DNA of 52,821 nt from CAYFFZ01 sp049976505. GTDB taxonomy: Archaea; Thermoproteota; Nitrososphaeria; Conexivisphaerales; UBA164. Shown here one piece after another: positions 34,145-43,096 of this stretch. The notes below the pieces were generated by a model, which saw only the letters and a list, made by a program, of their open reading frames with translations, did not search any database and was not told the origin of the DNA. Positions within the stretch are counted from its first letter, which is position 1; each line of letters begins with the position of its first letter. The position numbers and the translations under genes are program-made. Location of the stretch: positions 1 through 52,821 of the forward strand of contig JBMFIC010000008.1 of the NCBI GenBank assembly GCA_049976505.1. The letters are read 5' to 3'.

Positions 34145-34329
34145 GCTAATATTTAATTTAAAAAGCGTATTTAACGATTTAATTTAAAATTGTTCATCTT
34201 ACTAATACTTTTATGTTTTTAAGAGCATCACATAGATTTTATAAATTCTTTGCTAAACGCTTAACTAAATTTATTTTAAGCCCAAAAAATTTTTATTATT
34301 TATAAATATAATGTTCTTTACAGAAAAAG

Positions 34330-34338
34330 TTTATATCT
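34330..34338 (+). promoter_or_regulatory. TATA box of the first binding-protein gene
   Basis: TTTATATCT lies about 28 bases before the ATG at 34363. The gap 34145-34329 is very AT-rich and holds no gene. Confidence 0.45.
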
Positions 34339-34362
34339 AAACGGATTTAAATATATCACGCA

Positions 34363-35760
34363 ATGAGAAAAAGTTCTGCTGTATCAAGGACCGTTATCGC
34401 AGCAATAATAATAATTGTGATAATTGTTGCAGGAGTCGGAGGGTATTACTACTACGAGTCAATTTCTGCACCAAAGCTTTCGGGTTCAATAACCGTTGTT
34501 GCCATGGCAGGGTATAACGATGCAGCTCTCAAAGCAATAGCAGCTGATTTCATGGCACAACATCCAGGGGTCCAGATAAACGTAGTTGGTATACCATATG
34601 GTAGCATTGTATCTGATGCTCTAACAGCATTTAAGGCTAACCAGTCAATCTATGATGTTATAAGCCTGGGCAGCGTTGGGTTCTTGGGACAATTAGGACC
34701 TTACCTTCTGAACCTTACGCCTTATATGAAATCATCTCAATATTTTCCGTCTACCTGGAACTCATCTGATGTTATCTCGGCCTTGCTTTCGCTTTACAGT
34801 TATAAAGGAGCTCAGGTAGGTCTTCCAGAAGCTGGTGGCGCGATGCTATTTTATTATAGGCCATCCCTGTTTAACAACGCTACTAACCAGAAGCTGTTCC
34901 AGCAGCAGTACGGCTACCCGCTTCCTAACCCTGCAAACACAACTCTGACGCTACAGCAGCTGGTTGATGTAGCCCAGTTCTTTAACGGCCAGCACGGGTC
35001 CAAGTACGGAATAGTACTTATGTCAGGTTCAGGAGATGACGATGCTATACAGACTTTTGAGGCTCTTATGGCCAGTGCTAGGGTCAGCGCAAGCAACACA
35101 ATGGGACCAGTTACCGCACAGTACGGGGTTCTATTCACTAGCAGCGGGACGCCAATCTTTAACACTTCAGTTGCAGAAAACGTTATGAGCGATTATTTGA
35201 ATCTAGTTAAAGCCAGTGAAGATCCGCTATCATCTTCTTACGAAACTGTACCAGGATTCTTTGCTAAAGGAGATTCAGCGATGATGATATACTGGAACCC
35301 GCCCGCTCTGTACCTTAACAACCCCAACAGGAGCGCAATAGTCGGAGACTGGGCGGTTTCACCTTACTTCCCTGGAGGCCACAGCATACTTGGAGGGACT
35401 GGACTTGGCGTTTACAAGTACAGCAAGAACGTAAAACTTGCTGTTGCGTTTATTGAGTTTGCAACAAGTCCTCAGGAAGCTATAAAGTTTGTTCAGCTGG
35501 ACAGCCTTATGCCATTCAGGTATTCCATTTTCAGACAGACGATCCAGAGCAAGCCAGCTTATGCCGAGGCTCTATCAGCAATAGCCAGTACAATGAGCGA
35601 AAGCGTTCCTGGAACGGCAAACGTTCCGTACTGGGGACAGATATCAGCTGCCTTTAGAGGAGAGCTGCCTAGCATGTATTACGGCAAAATAACTGTAGCG
35701 CAGGGAATGACTTACATAGAACAGGCCGCATACCAGGCAATGAGCCAGTATTCAGCTTAA
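34363..35760 (+). CDS. ABC transporter substrate-binding protein, CUT1/extracellular solute-binding family 1 type
   Basis: A 465-residue secreted, membrane-anchored protein. The N-terminus has a basic start and a hydrophobic helix (TVIAAIIIIVIIVAGVGGYYY), typical of an archaeal anchor. The mature part follows family 1 binding proteins: SITVVAMAGYNDAALKAIAADF, then AMLFYYRPSLF, EALMAS and FFAKGDSAMMIYWN near the hinge. Many Ser/Thr/Asn sites may be glycosylated. It binds sugars or similar solutes outside the cell for the importer encoded at 38519-41323. A 178-base internal tract is almost identical to its paralogue at 36772. Confidence 0.85.
   Translation: MRKSSAVSRTVIAAIIIIVIIVAGVGGYYYYESISAPKLSGSITVVAMAGYNDAALKAIAADFMAQHPGVQINVVGIPYGSIVSDALTAFKANQSIYDVISLGSVGFLGQLGPYLLNLTPYMKSSQYFPSTWNSSDVISALLSLYSYKGAQVGLPEAGGAMLFYYRPSLFNNATNQKLFQQQYGYPLPNPANTTLTLQQLVDVAQFFNGQHGSKYGIVLMSGSGDDDAIQTFEALMASARVSASNTMGPVTAQYGVLFTSSGTPIFNTSVAENVMSDYLNLVKASEDPLSSSYETVPGFFAKGDSAMMIYWNPPALYLNNPNRSAIVGDWAVSPYFPGGHSILGGTGLGVYKYSKNVKLAVAFIEFATSPQEAIKFVQLDSLMPFRYSIFRQTIQSKPAYAEALSAIASTMSESVPGTANVPYWGQISAAFRGELPSMYYGKITVAQGMTYIEQAAYQAMSQYSA
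34839..35016 (+). repeat. gene conversion tract, copy A
   Basis: 178 bases matching 37240-37417 with only two differences (C/T in AACGCTACT versus AACGTTACT, and GTAGCCCAG versus GTAGCTCAG). Outside the tract the two genes differ widely. Codes for AMLFYYRPSLFNN through HGSKYGIV. Confidence 0.85.
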
Positions 35761-35778
35761 TTAAAATAAATAAATAAT

Positions 35779-35799
35779 ATTTTTATTGTTTTTTATTTT
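35779..35799 (+). terminator. T-rich terminator after first binding-protein gene
   Basis: The T-rich run ATTTTTATTGTTTTTTATTT begins 18 bases after the stop, as in archaeal intrinsic termination. Confidence 0.4.
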
Positions 35800-36546
35800 C
35801 GAGTATTTCAATTGCTCTCAGAGCTACTTGAGTTTTTTCATCCTTCTACAAGAGGTTCAGGTGTCTGCTCGGGTATTATTATATTTCTTGAAAAGTTTTC
35901 AGATGCTGCAAGGATGCTCCCGGCTCTGAGCTTTCTGAGACGGGCAACAGTAAATATTGCAGAGCTCTCCATATCAAGGCTGAGTATGCCTAAGCTTGAA
36001 GCTTCTTTATAAATTTCTGGCTTTCTGCGTAAAATGCGTCATCAGTTGATATGATTCCAACATGATATTTGAAATTGAGCCTGTCCTTTAATTCTTCAGC
36101 AGCTTGAACTAGCGCAACCAAAACGTCAAAGCTGGGAACAGCGGGAACAGAAGCCGGTTCATACATTCGGGTTGTTCCTTCATTCTTTGCGGCGCCGTTC
36201 GGTATTATCAGATCACCAAGATCTATCTCGGGTTGAAGCGCGCCAGTGCTACCTGTCCTTATGAAAACTTTAGCCCCTATATTAGCTAGCTCTTCTATAG
36301 CTATTGCAGCAGCAGGTGCACCCATTCCCGTGCTCATGATAGTAACCCTGATATTGTTATAGTAACCAGTTTTGCATAATACTCCCTGTTGTTTCCGCTT
36401 ATTACGACATCTTTTAGATAAACTGCCATCAGATCAACTCTAGCCCTGTCGCCCGGAAGGAGAACGTACTCAGCCACATCTCCATATTTCATTTTAAGAT
36501 GATACTGGAGCCTTTCTTTGCTAACTTCTTTTTTATCAGTCATCAA
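35785..36546 (-). pseudogene. uridine/purine nucleoside phosphorylase with frameshifts
   Basis: The protein reads across three frame changes on the minus strand: LLPGDRARVDL and NNREYYAK, shift at an A run near 36360, then TGYYNNIRVTIMSTGMGAPAAAIAIEEL, FIRTGSTGALQP and STDDAFYAESQKF, shift near 36000, then LGILSLDMESSAIFTVARL, shift near 35835, then DEKTQVALRAIEIL to a stop near 35785. These are conserved nucleoside phosphorylase (PNP/Udp superfamily) segments, cleaving nucleosides with phosphate. Three independent indels suggest a dead gene, though base-calling errors at homopolymers cannot be excluded. Confidence 0.75.
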
Positions 36547-36739
36547 TGAATAATAAAAGCTTCAGCGCTTTTAAGCTTAACCCCTTTTAAACTAGTAAAC
36601 GCGCTGGATTTTAACCAAAAGATAATTATCAATTATATATAATGTTATGCATAAATGTTTAAAAATGATTTAAAATAACACTTTTTAGCCACGATTTTCG
36701 AATGTTTTTTAAAAAAGATTGCCAATTCAATAAGACAAT

Positions 36740-36748
36740 ATTTAAATA
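36740..36748 (+). promoter_or_regulatory. TATA box of the second binding-protein gene
   Basis: ATTTAAATA is centred about 28 bases before the ATG at 36772. The gap 36547-36739 holds no gene. Confidence 0.5.
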
Positions 36749-36771
36749 ATAATTTTTGTAAATAAACACTG

Positions 36772-38353
36772 ATGAACAAACGGTCAAGCGTTTCTACAAA
36801 AGTAGCTGCCTTGATTGTAATAATAGTTGCGGGTATAGGGATTTATTATTATGAAAATTACCTGCAATCGTTAAAGATATCCGGTACAATAGTTGTTGCG
36901 GCAGAAGCTGGATATAACGATGCGGCAATAAAGAAGATAGCTCAGGATTATATGGCAACGCACCCAGGAACTACTATAAAAGTTGTTACGCTCTCTTTTG
37001 ATACTGCTCTATCGAGCTATGTGACGGCTTTTTCTTCAGGGTCTGACGTTTACGATGTAGTATTCCTTCCCAACGTGGGATATTTAGGGAACATAGCTCC
37101 TTACCTTGTTAACCTTAAACCATATCTGTCTAACACCAAGTATTTTTCCAGCTTCCTACAACATTTCGGACATTGTGCCTTCCATGCTTGCGCCTTTTGA
37201 AATAAACGGAAGCCTTTATGCTCTGCCGTGTTCAGGAGACGCGATGCTATTTTATTATAGGCCATCCCTGTTTAACAACGTTACTAACCAGAAGCTGTTC
37301 CAGCAGCAGTACGGCTACCCGCTTCCTAACCCTGCAAACACAACTCTGACGCTACAGCAGCTGGTTGATGTAGCTCAGTTCTTTAACGGCCAGCACGGGT
37401 CCAAGTACGGAATAGTAATGATGACAGGTCCTGGGGACGATGACATGATACAATCTTTCTTAACACTTTTTGGCGGGGTCAGAGTAAAATATGACAGCGT
37501 ACTTGGTCCTGTAACTGCACCATACGGGGACATGTTTACAAGCACTGGGGAGATACTTTCAAACACGACGATATTTAAGGCCACGCTTTCTCAGTTTGTC
37601 TCCCTGATCAAAGCAAGCGAGGACCCATTGAGCGCAACGTTTACTATGGTTCCAGGAATGTTTGCAAGGGGTGATGCTCCTATGATGATATACTGGACAC
37701 CTCCTCTATTAACGCTCAGCAACCCAAACAAGTCAAAAGTCTACAATGACTGGGCAATAGCGCCAGCAGTTCCAGGCGGAGTTAGCGAAACAGGAGGAGT
37801 TGGATGGGGCATATACAAGGGCACACACGACCTTTCATTAGCTTTGTCTTTCTTGGCATTTGCAACCAGCCCTAACGAATCTATATATTACATGACGCTG
37901 GACAGCCTTCTCCCATTCAGGTATTCCGGTTTCTCTTATGCCATTTCCCATAACATGTTATCGGCCAGCACGCTTAACCTGTTCCTCAAGAATCTGCAAA
38001 ACAGCGTTCAGGGTCCTGCAAACGTGCCTTACTGGCCTCAAATTTCAGCAGCTTTTAGAGGTGAAGTTGCTTATGTTGTTCAAGGGACTGTAACCGTAAA
38101 CCAGGCGGCAAATGCCATTACGCTTGCAGCGCAAAAAGCGGGTGCTAAAGTATACACGGGAACTTTACCGCCTATGTCAGCAAGCTTTATAGGGGTTTAT
38201 GCAGAAGGCGGATATCGTGTTCCTTCTTTTACACAGCTTGTAGCGAACGGCTTTTCTCTAGGAGCTTTTACACCGAATTCATTTACTTTTAAGATAACAG
38301 ATTATCAGAAAACATTTATTGCAGGAGATTCTTCATCTCTTTCATTAGCTTAG
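36772..38353 (+). pseudogene. second ABC substrate-binding protein, one frameshift
   Basis: Paralogue of the gene at 34363. The N-terminal anchor (VAALIVIIVAGIGIYYYE) and TIVVAAEAGYNDAAIKKIA are in frame 1; at the T5 run in AAGTATTTTTCC (near 37140-37147) the frame moves, and PASYNISDIVPSMLAPFEIN onward continues to the stop at 38353. Removing one T restores a protein of about 527 residues, with a C-terminal extension of about 60 residues absent from the first copy. The remainder looks intact, so either a single-base sequencing error, a recent mutation or slippage is possible. Confidence 0.8.
37240..37417 (+). repeat. gene conversion tract, copy B
   Basis: Partner of 34839-35016: 176 of 178 bases identical, with abrupt edges inside two otherwise diverged genes in the same orientation 2.4 kb apart. 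Confidence 0.85.
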
Positions 38354-38365
38354 CTAAATAACATA

Positions 38366-38382
38366 GTTATTTTTTATTTTTT
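38366..38382 (+). terminator. T-rich terminator after second binding-protein gene
   Basis: GTTATTTTTTATTTTTT follows the stop at 38353 by 12 bases. It borders directly on the dispersed repeat copy at 38382. Confidence 0.35.
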
Positions 38383-38413
38383 AAGGGCATGTAATAGTTT
38401 TCAGATAAGAGAG
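38382..38413. repeat. 32-base dispersed repeat, copy 2 (inverted)
   Basis: TAAGGGCATGTAATAGTTTT followed by CAGATAAGAGAG. Its reverse complement matches 25879-25910 at 30 of 32 positions. Confidence 0.6.
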
Positions 38414-38518
38414 ACGAATATTTATCTAAAAATCGATAAAACCCGGGTACAGGAAAAGGTTAAATAAGAATACCCGGTTAAAGAAGTTTAACGGCGATAA
38501 GATGGGGGTAAATAGAGC

Positions 38519-39391
38519 ATGAAAAGAACCCTTAAAGTTGGGCTTGTTTTCGTCCTTCCGATACTAGTTTATTTCCTAATCTTCTTTATATACCCAATAA
38601 TATCGTTATTTCAGAACGCATTTACGAACAACGCCGGGGCCTTTACCCTGGCTAACTTTCAGTTCATGCTCAGGGACAGGGTTTTGCAGATCTCGCTTAC
38701 AAATACAGCCTATTATTACATAGGATCGCTGCTCATTGAATACTCGCTAGGTTTTATAGTTGCTGTAATACTTAATAACTATACAGGAAAGCTGACAACA
38801 GTTTTCAGAACGATAATAATACTTCCTTTGATGGTTTCACCCGTTGTTATAGGTCTCATGTGGTTGCTTCTTTTTAACCAGACTTACGGCCCCATTGACT
38901 ATTTTCTTAAGCTTTTGGGGCTTCCAGCAATTAACTGGCTGGGAAACCCAGGATGGGCTATGCCAGCTCTGATAATAGCTAACGGATGGGAGTACTCTCC
39001 TTTTGTATTTCTTATAATATATGCCGGGCTTCAGATGGTTCCTCCGCAGCTTTATGAAGCTGCGAGCATAGATGGCTTAAACCGTTTTCAGACGTTCAGA
39101 TATATAACTCTGCCCTCCATAAGGGGCCCGATGATAATAGCATTCCTGCTTAATTCGATAGGCATTCTTAAAGGGTTTGATCTTGTATACGTGCTAACGA
39201 ACGGTGGACCAGGTTATGCTACTTACATACTTAGCTTTTATGAGTACGTTGTAGGGTTCACCTACTTTCAGACCCATTATGCGGCAGCGCTGGCAATACT
39301 TTATCTTGTAATAGTTGGGGTTTTTGTCTTTGCAATGCTTAAATTAACAGACGCTGAAAAGTACCTTGGTGTGGAGAGGATCAAAGAATGA
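38519..39391 (+). CDS. ABC importer permease, MalF/UgpA type
   Basis: A 290-residue protein with six membrane helices. The cytoplasmic EAA loop reads YEAASIDGLNRFQTFRYITLP, contacting the ATPase; the C-terminal part GYATYILSFYEYVV is typical of the CUT1 family. First gene of a three-gene run; its last four bases (ATGA) overlap the next permease. Upstream (38414-38518) the DNA has two CCCGG-containing stretches (ACCCGGGTAC, ACCCGGTTAA) around a possible TATA box GTTAAATAAG, perhaps a regulator site. Confidence 0.88.
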   Translation: MKRTLKVGLVFVLPILVYFLIFFIYPIISLFQNAFTNNAGAFTLANFQFMLRDRVLQISLTNTAYYYIGSLLIEYSLGFIVAVILNNYTGKLTTVFRTIIILPLMVSPVVIGLMWLLLFNQTYGPIDYFLKLLGLPAINWLGNPGWAMPALIIANGWEYSPFVFLIIYAGLQMVPPQLYEAASIDGLNRFQTFRYITLPSIRGPMIIAFLLNSIGILKGFDLVYVLTNGGPGYATYILSFYEYVVGFTYFQTHYAAALAILYLVIVGVFVFAMLKLTDAEKYLGVERIKE

Positions 39392-40248
39392 AAATAAAAC
39401 TTACTACAGTTGTTGTTCTGATTCTTCTTGTATTAGCTTCGCTCGTATATATATTCCCGATATACTGGACGCTCGTAACAGCTTTGAAGACAAGCCTTGA
39501 AATATTCACATACCCTCCGATATTTTTCCCTACGAAGATAGACCTTGGCAACTTTTACCAACCGGGAAACGTTTTTGGAGCAGTAAGCCAAACGGCTATA
39601 GGAAGCGTGCCGTGGATGATAAACAGCACGATTGTGGCCATATTTGCAACGCTGATAAGCACTTTCCTGATAGCAGCGCCAGCTTCTTATGCGTTAGTAA
39701 GGTACATAAAGAGCGTGTGGCTTGCGAGGCTCATACTTTTCATGACAATGATCCCAGAAGCAGTATTCATGGTTCCTTTCTTTCTAATAGTCATAAAGCT
39801 TAACATACTCAACACGTGGTGGGCGCTTATAATAACCTACATAAGCTTTACAGCGCCTTTTGCGACATGGCTTCTAATGGGTTTCTTTAATGATATTCCC
39901 AAGAGTGTTGAAGAAGCTGCTCAAATAGACGGACTATCTCCATATCAGATATTCTACAGGATAAGCCTGCCGCTGATAATGCCTGGGGTTGTTGCAGCAA
40001 TCATTCTTAACTTTATATCGTGCTGGAATGAGCTGCTTTATGCGCTTATATTGACTTATTCACCCTTCCCATCAGGTGCCCAGACTGTTCCCGTTTTCCT
40101 TACGAGCTTTATAATAGTTGAAAAGAGTTTCGCGTGGGGAGGTCTCGCGGCTGCTGGTGTCTTTACTATGCTTCCAACAATAATACTGGGGATAATTGTG
40201 CAAAAGTATTTAGCGAGGGGCCTCACACTAGGTGCAGTTAAAGGGTGA
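39388..40248 (+). CDS. ABC importer permease, MalG/UgpE type
   Basis: A 286-residue permease with six membrane helices. The first helix is followed by YWTLVTALKTSLEIFTYPP, a signature of the MalG side, and the EAA loop is VEEAAQIDGLSPYQIFYRISLPL. It forms the transmembrane heterodimer with the product of the preceding gene. Starts within the ATGA overlap. Confidence 0.88.
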   Translation: MKIKLTTVVVLILLVLASLVYIFPIYWTLVTALKTSLEIFTYPPIFFPTKIDLGNFYQPGNVFGAVSQTAIGSVPWMINSTIVAIFATLISTFLIAAPASYALVRYIKSVWLARLILFMTMIPEAVFMVPFFLIVIKLNILNTWWALIITYISFTAPFATWLLMGFFNDIPKSVEEAAQIDGLSPYQIFYRISLPLIMPGVVAAIILNFISCWNELLYALILTYSPFPSGAQTVPVFLTSFIIVEKSFAWGGLAAAGVFTMLPTIILGIIVQKYLARGLTLGAVKG

Positions 40249-40255
40249 GAAGCAG

Positions 40256-41323
40256 ATGTCAGAAGTAGTTCTTGAAAACGTCACAAAAAAATTTGGAAAG
40301 CTGACTGTACTTGACAGCGTGAACCTGAAGATAAACGCTAGAGATTTCTTCGTGTTATTAGGTCCTTCAGGATCTGGAAAAACAACTTTGCTGAGGTTAA
40401 TAGCTGGACTTGAAGAAATAACTTCAGGTTCCATATATATAGGTGGGAGGAAGGTAAACGACCTGCCTCCAAAGGAAAGGAATATAGCCATGGTTTTCCA
40501 GAATTACGCGCTTTACCCTCACATGACAGTTTATGACAACATAGCGCTACCTTTGAAGATAAGAAATTATAGTGAGGAAAAGATTAAGGAAAAGATAAAG
40601 ACAATAGCTGAAACGCTTCACATTGAAGATATATTACAGAAGAAGCCGAGCCAGATAAGCGGAGGACAGCAGCAAAGGGTTGCGCTTGCAAGGGCTCTTG
40701 TTAGAGATCCTGCTGTATTCCTGCTTGACGAGCCTTTAAGCAACCTAGACGCTAAGCTAAGGGTAGAAGCAAGGTCATTTTTGAAGAATCTGCAGAAAGA
40801 AGTAGGGATAACAACTATTTTCGTAACTCACGATCAGTCTGAAGCTATGGCTTTAGCAACTACGATAGCAGTCCTTAACAAAGGGGTTATCAAGCAGGTA
40901 GGTGACCCGTATGAGTTATACACGAAGCCAATGGATATCTTTACGGCGGGCTTCATAGGATCTCCTGCAATGAACATGATACCCGGGAAGCTGGTAAAAG
41001 AAGGATCTTTTTGGAAGTTTATAAGTGATGACTTTTCGCTCAATCTTTCTGGAATAAAGTTCGATAACGAAACTGAGACAATACTGGGGATAAGGCCAGA
41101 ACACATAGTGATCACGAACGATCAGGGACTGAATGCCAAGATTAAGAACGTTGAACCCATGGGAGCAGTAACTTATTTGAAAATAAAAGTGGGCAACACA
41201 GAGCTTACAGCTCAGTACACAGGGCTGGTAAAGCTTGAAGCAGGAATGGATGTAAAGATTAGATTTGTAGAAGATAAAATGCTTTTCTACGATAAAAAAA
41301 CAGAGAAACTGATAAATTATTAG
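40256..41323 (+). CDS. ABC importer ATPase, MalK/UgpC/MsmX type
   Basis: A 355-residue ATPase from the ATG at 40256, seven bases after the permease stop; the upstream in-frame start at 40232 would overlap that gene and lacks family support. Walker A GPSGSGKTT, Q-loop VFQNYALYPHMTV, signature ISGGQQQRVALARAL, Walker B AVFLLDEPLSNLDA, H-loop FVTHDQSEA. The C-terminal TOBE/OB regulatory domain (about residues 235-355, with LGIRPEHI) is typical of CUT1 ATPases. It powers the importer with the two permeases and the binding proteins upstream. Confidence 0.92.
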   Translation: MSEVVLENVTKKFGKLTVLDSVNLKINARDFFVLLGPSGSGKTTLLRLIAGLEEITSGSIYIGGRKVNDLPPKERNIAMVFQNYALYPHMTVYDNIALPLKIRNYSEEKIKEKIKTIAETLHIEDILQKKPSQISGGQQQRVALARALVRDPAVFLLDEPLSNLDAKLRVEARSFLKNLQKEVGITTIFVTHDQSEAMALATTIAVLNKGVIKQVGDPYELYTKPMDIFTAGFIGSPAMNMIPGKLVKEGSFWKFISDDFSLNLSGIKFDNETETILGIRPEHIVITNDQGLNAKIKNVEPMGAVTYLKIKVGNTELTAQYTGLVKLEAGMDVKIRFVEDKMLFYDKKTEKLINY

Positions 41324-41387
41324 GCCGAAATTTATTTTTATAAAACCTGAAAAAGATAGGTTTATACCTGTGGATAAAAAGATCTTT

Positions 41388-41805
41388 ATGTCAAAGCAAG
41401 AAGAAGGGAAGGTAATAACTGACATCCCTCTACGACTTGACAGGATTCATATAATTCGCTAGCGCTATTACATTCTTTTCATACTTGGAAGCGGACTCTT
41501 TAGAAGATTTCACAGTAAGCATAGCTGGTACTCAGCTAGAAACAATAGAGAAACTGCTGCACCTCAGGACTATAGAAGCTCTATCTGTTACCCCTATATT
41601 CCTGATAGGTGAACTTTTTGGGGTGTTATACTTTGGTACCTCGCCGATAACAGTCGATCAAAACTTTTTAGCGCATGATGGCATCATAGCGTTTACGGAA
41701 ACTATTATACACAGTCCTGTGATGTAATGTTGGCAGCAGTACCTAATTATATGTTAATTAATCGCTGGACAAATCGATGGATATACGTTCATGGGATAGG
41801 GAATC
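41388..41805 (+). pseudogene. MFS transporter N-terminal remnant
   Basis: MSKQEEGKVITDIPLRLDRI starts at ATG 41388 with a TATA-like GTTTATACC upstream. A stop and frame changes follow: YYILFILGSGL (helix 1), DFTVSIAGTQLETIEKLLHL, PIFLIGELFGVLYFG (helix 2), then YLADNSRSKL in place of motif A, and later AAVPNYMLINR. The order of segments fits the first three helices of an MFS transporter of the same type as at 21652. The rest is lost; a dead transposase follows directly. Confidence 0.6.
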
Positions 41806-42714
41806 TGTAAAGAAAGTTATAACGCCGGCTTCTGTTATGAACTCATACGCAGAGGGCACGGCATCTTTTTAAAGATACGCGGTCAGACTGTAAGGAAAAA
41901 CCTGAAGAGGAACACTGAGGATTTCTTAGAAAATAATGAGAGCAGAATAAAAGTTATGAAAGGTATGGGCACGTTCAAAAAGCCTGTCATTGTTGCAATA
42001 AACTGGCACGACATAATGTGCTATGGCGATTCAAAAGCCGAAGGGGTTAAGGGACAAAGGGAAAGAAGGGGACCCGCCAGGCATACCAGTTCGCTACAAC
42101 ATCTGTTGTCATCGATGATAAGCTCGCCTAGCTATTACGCCGATAATGCCACATGAAAGCGTAGTAGAACACGTAAAGAGCTTGCTTTCTAAAATCTTTG
42201 AGCTCAGGATGAAGATAGAGCTCCTGCTTCTTGATGTCGGCTAACACATAGAAGTGATAAAACTGCTGAGTTCTTCAGGAATAAAGTTAATAATGATGAT
42301 GCCTGACATAGGGAAGTTTAAGATGGGGACAATCTGATGTATACTACAGACAGCCATAAGCATTTGGCCAATGAGCAGGCAACCTTTAGAGTAGCAGTGT
42401 TTAACGGAAGAAACAGGGCTGGCAGGACAGAGCTTTTTGTGTTTTGCAAGTAGCGCTGACTTAAAAGCGAAGAAGATAAGATGTTCAGGAAAAGGTGACC
42501 ATAGAGACATCTTACAGGATGATAAACCAGTTCCTTCCAAAGACGACTTCAAAGAATTACAGTTTGAGAAAGCTGTACTTCTACCTGGCTGTGCTCTTTT
42601 ACAACATATGGGTTCTCCTGAACTATAAGCATAAGAGAGTAATAGTCGAGCACGTAAAGCTAACCGTGATATTAGAAATGATTCTTCCAGACATAATATT
42701 GACAGCTGAGGGAT
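41777..42714 (+). pseudogene. DDE transposase remnant (ISH3/IS1634-like group)
   Basis: Segments in order, in changing frames: SVMNSYAEGTASFLKIRGQT (about 41840), KKPVIVAINWHDIMCYGD (usual form has Asp in place of the Asn), YQFATTSVVIDDK-like text near 42090, SVVEHVKSLLSKIFEL, KIELLLLDVG, LSSSGIKLIMMM, FRVAVFNGRN-like text, and IETSYRMINQFLP with FYLAVLFYNIWVLLNY at the C-terminus. This layout matches archaeal DDE transposases of this group. The first catalytic Asp is lost and there are many stops and shifts, so it is dead. Terminal repeats were not found. Confidence 0.65.
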
Positions 42715-43096
42715 GATTTTTGTGATCAGGTTCACGCAGGATTTGCTTAGGTTAAACCATATGCGATTCCAAGTCAAAAATCGTTTTTATTAACAAAAAT
42801 TAAGCAATTTGGAAAATCAGCATGTTTGGCTAGCCCACAAACATTATAAAAAGTATTTTTAAGGAAAACTGCACATAAAAGGAGCTAGAATGATAATTTT
42901 ATCATAAAGTAAGGTAAAAGTTTTGATCGACTGGTAAGGGTGGGGAGAGGTCAGGGACTAGCCGCCGTCAATCATGAAGGAGAAGGTTAGCCTAAGCTGC
43001 AGGCAACAAAAAGCTGGTTCGCCTGTAATTTTAAAAACGTCTTACCAGGCCCAGAACGTTGCTTTATTTTCTACACGGGCCCGAAGCCTTGCAATC
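42715..43096. other. AT-rich gap with a possible fossil IS605 right end
   Basis: No gene seen. At 42936-42954 AAGGGTGGGGAGAGGTCAG resembles the right end GGGCGGGGAGGAGGTCAG of the tnpB elements with one gap and one change. GC content rises again from about 42950, marking the end of the second AT-rich block. Confidence 0.35.

Noticed and set aside
40232..40256. Earlier start of the importer ATPase at 40232
   Set aside because: It would overlap the permease end, and the family begins with the MSEVVLENVTK strand at 40256.
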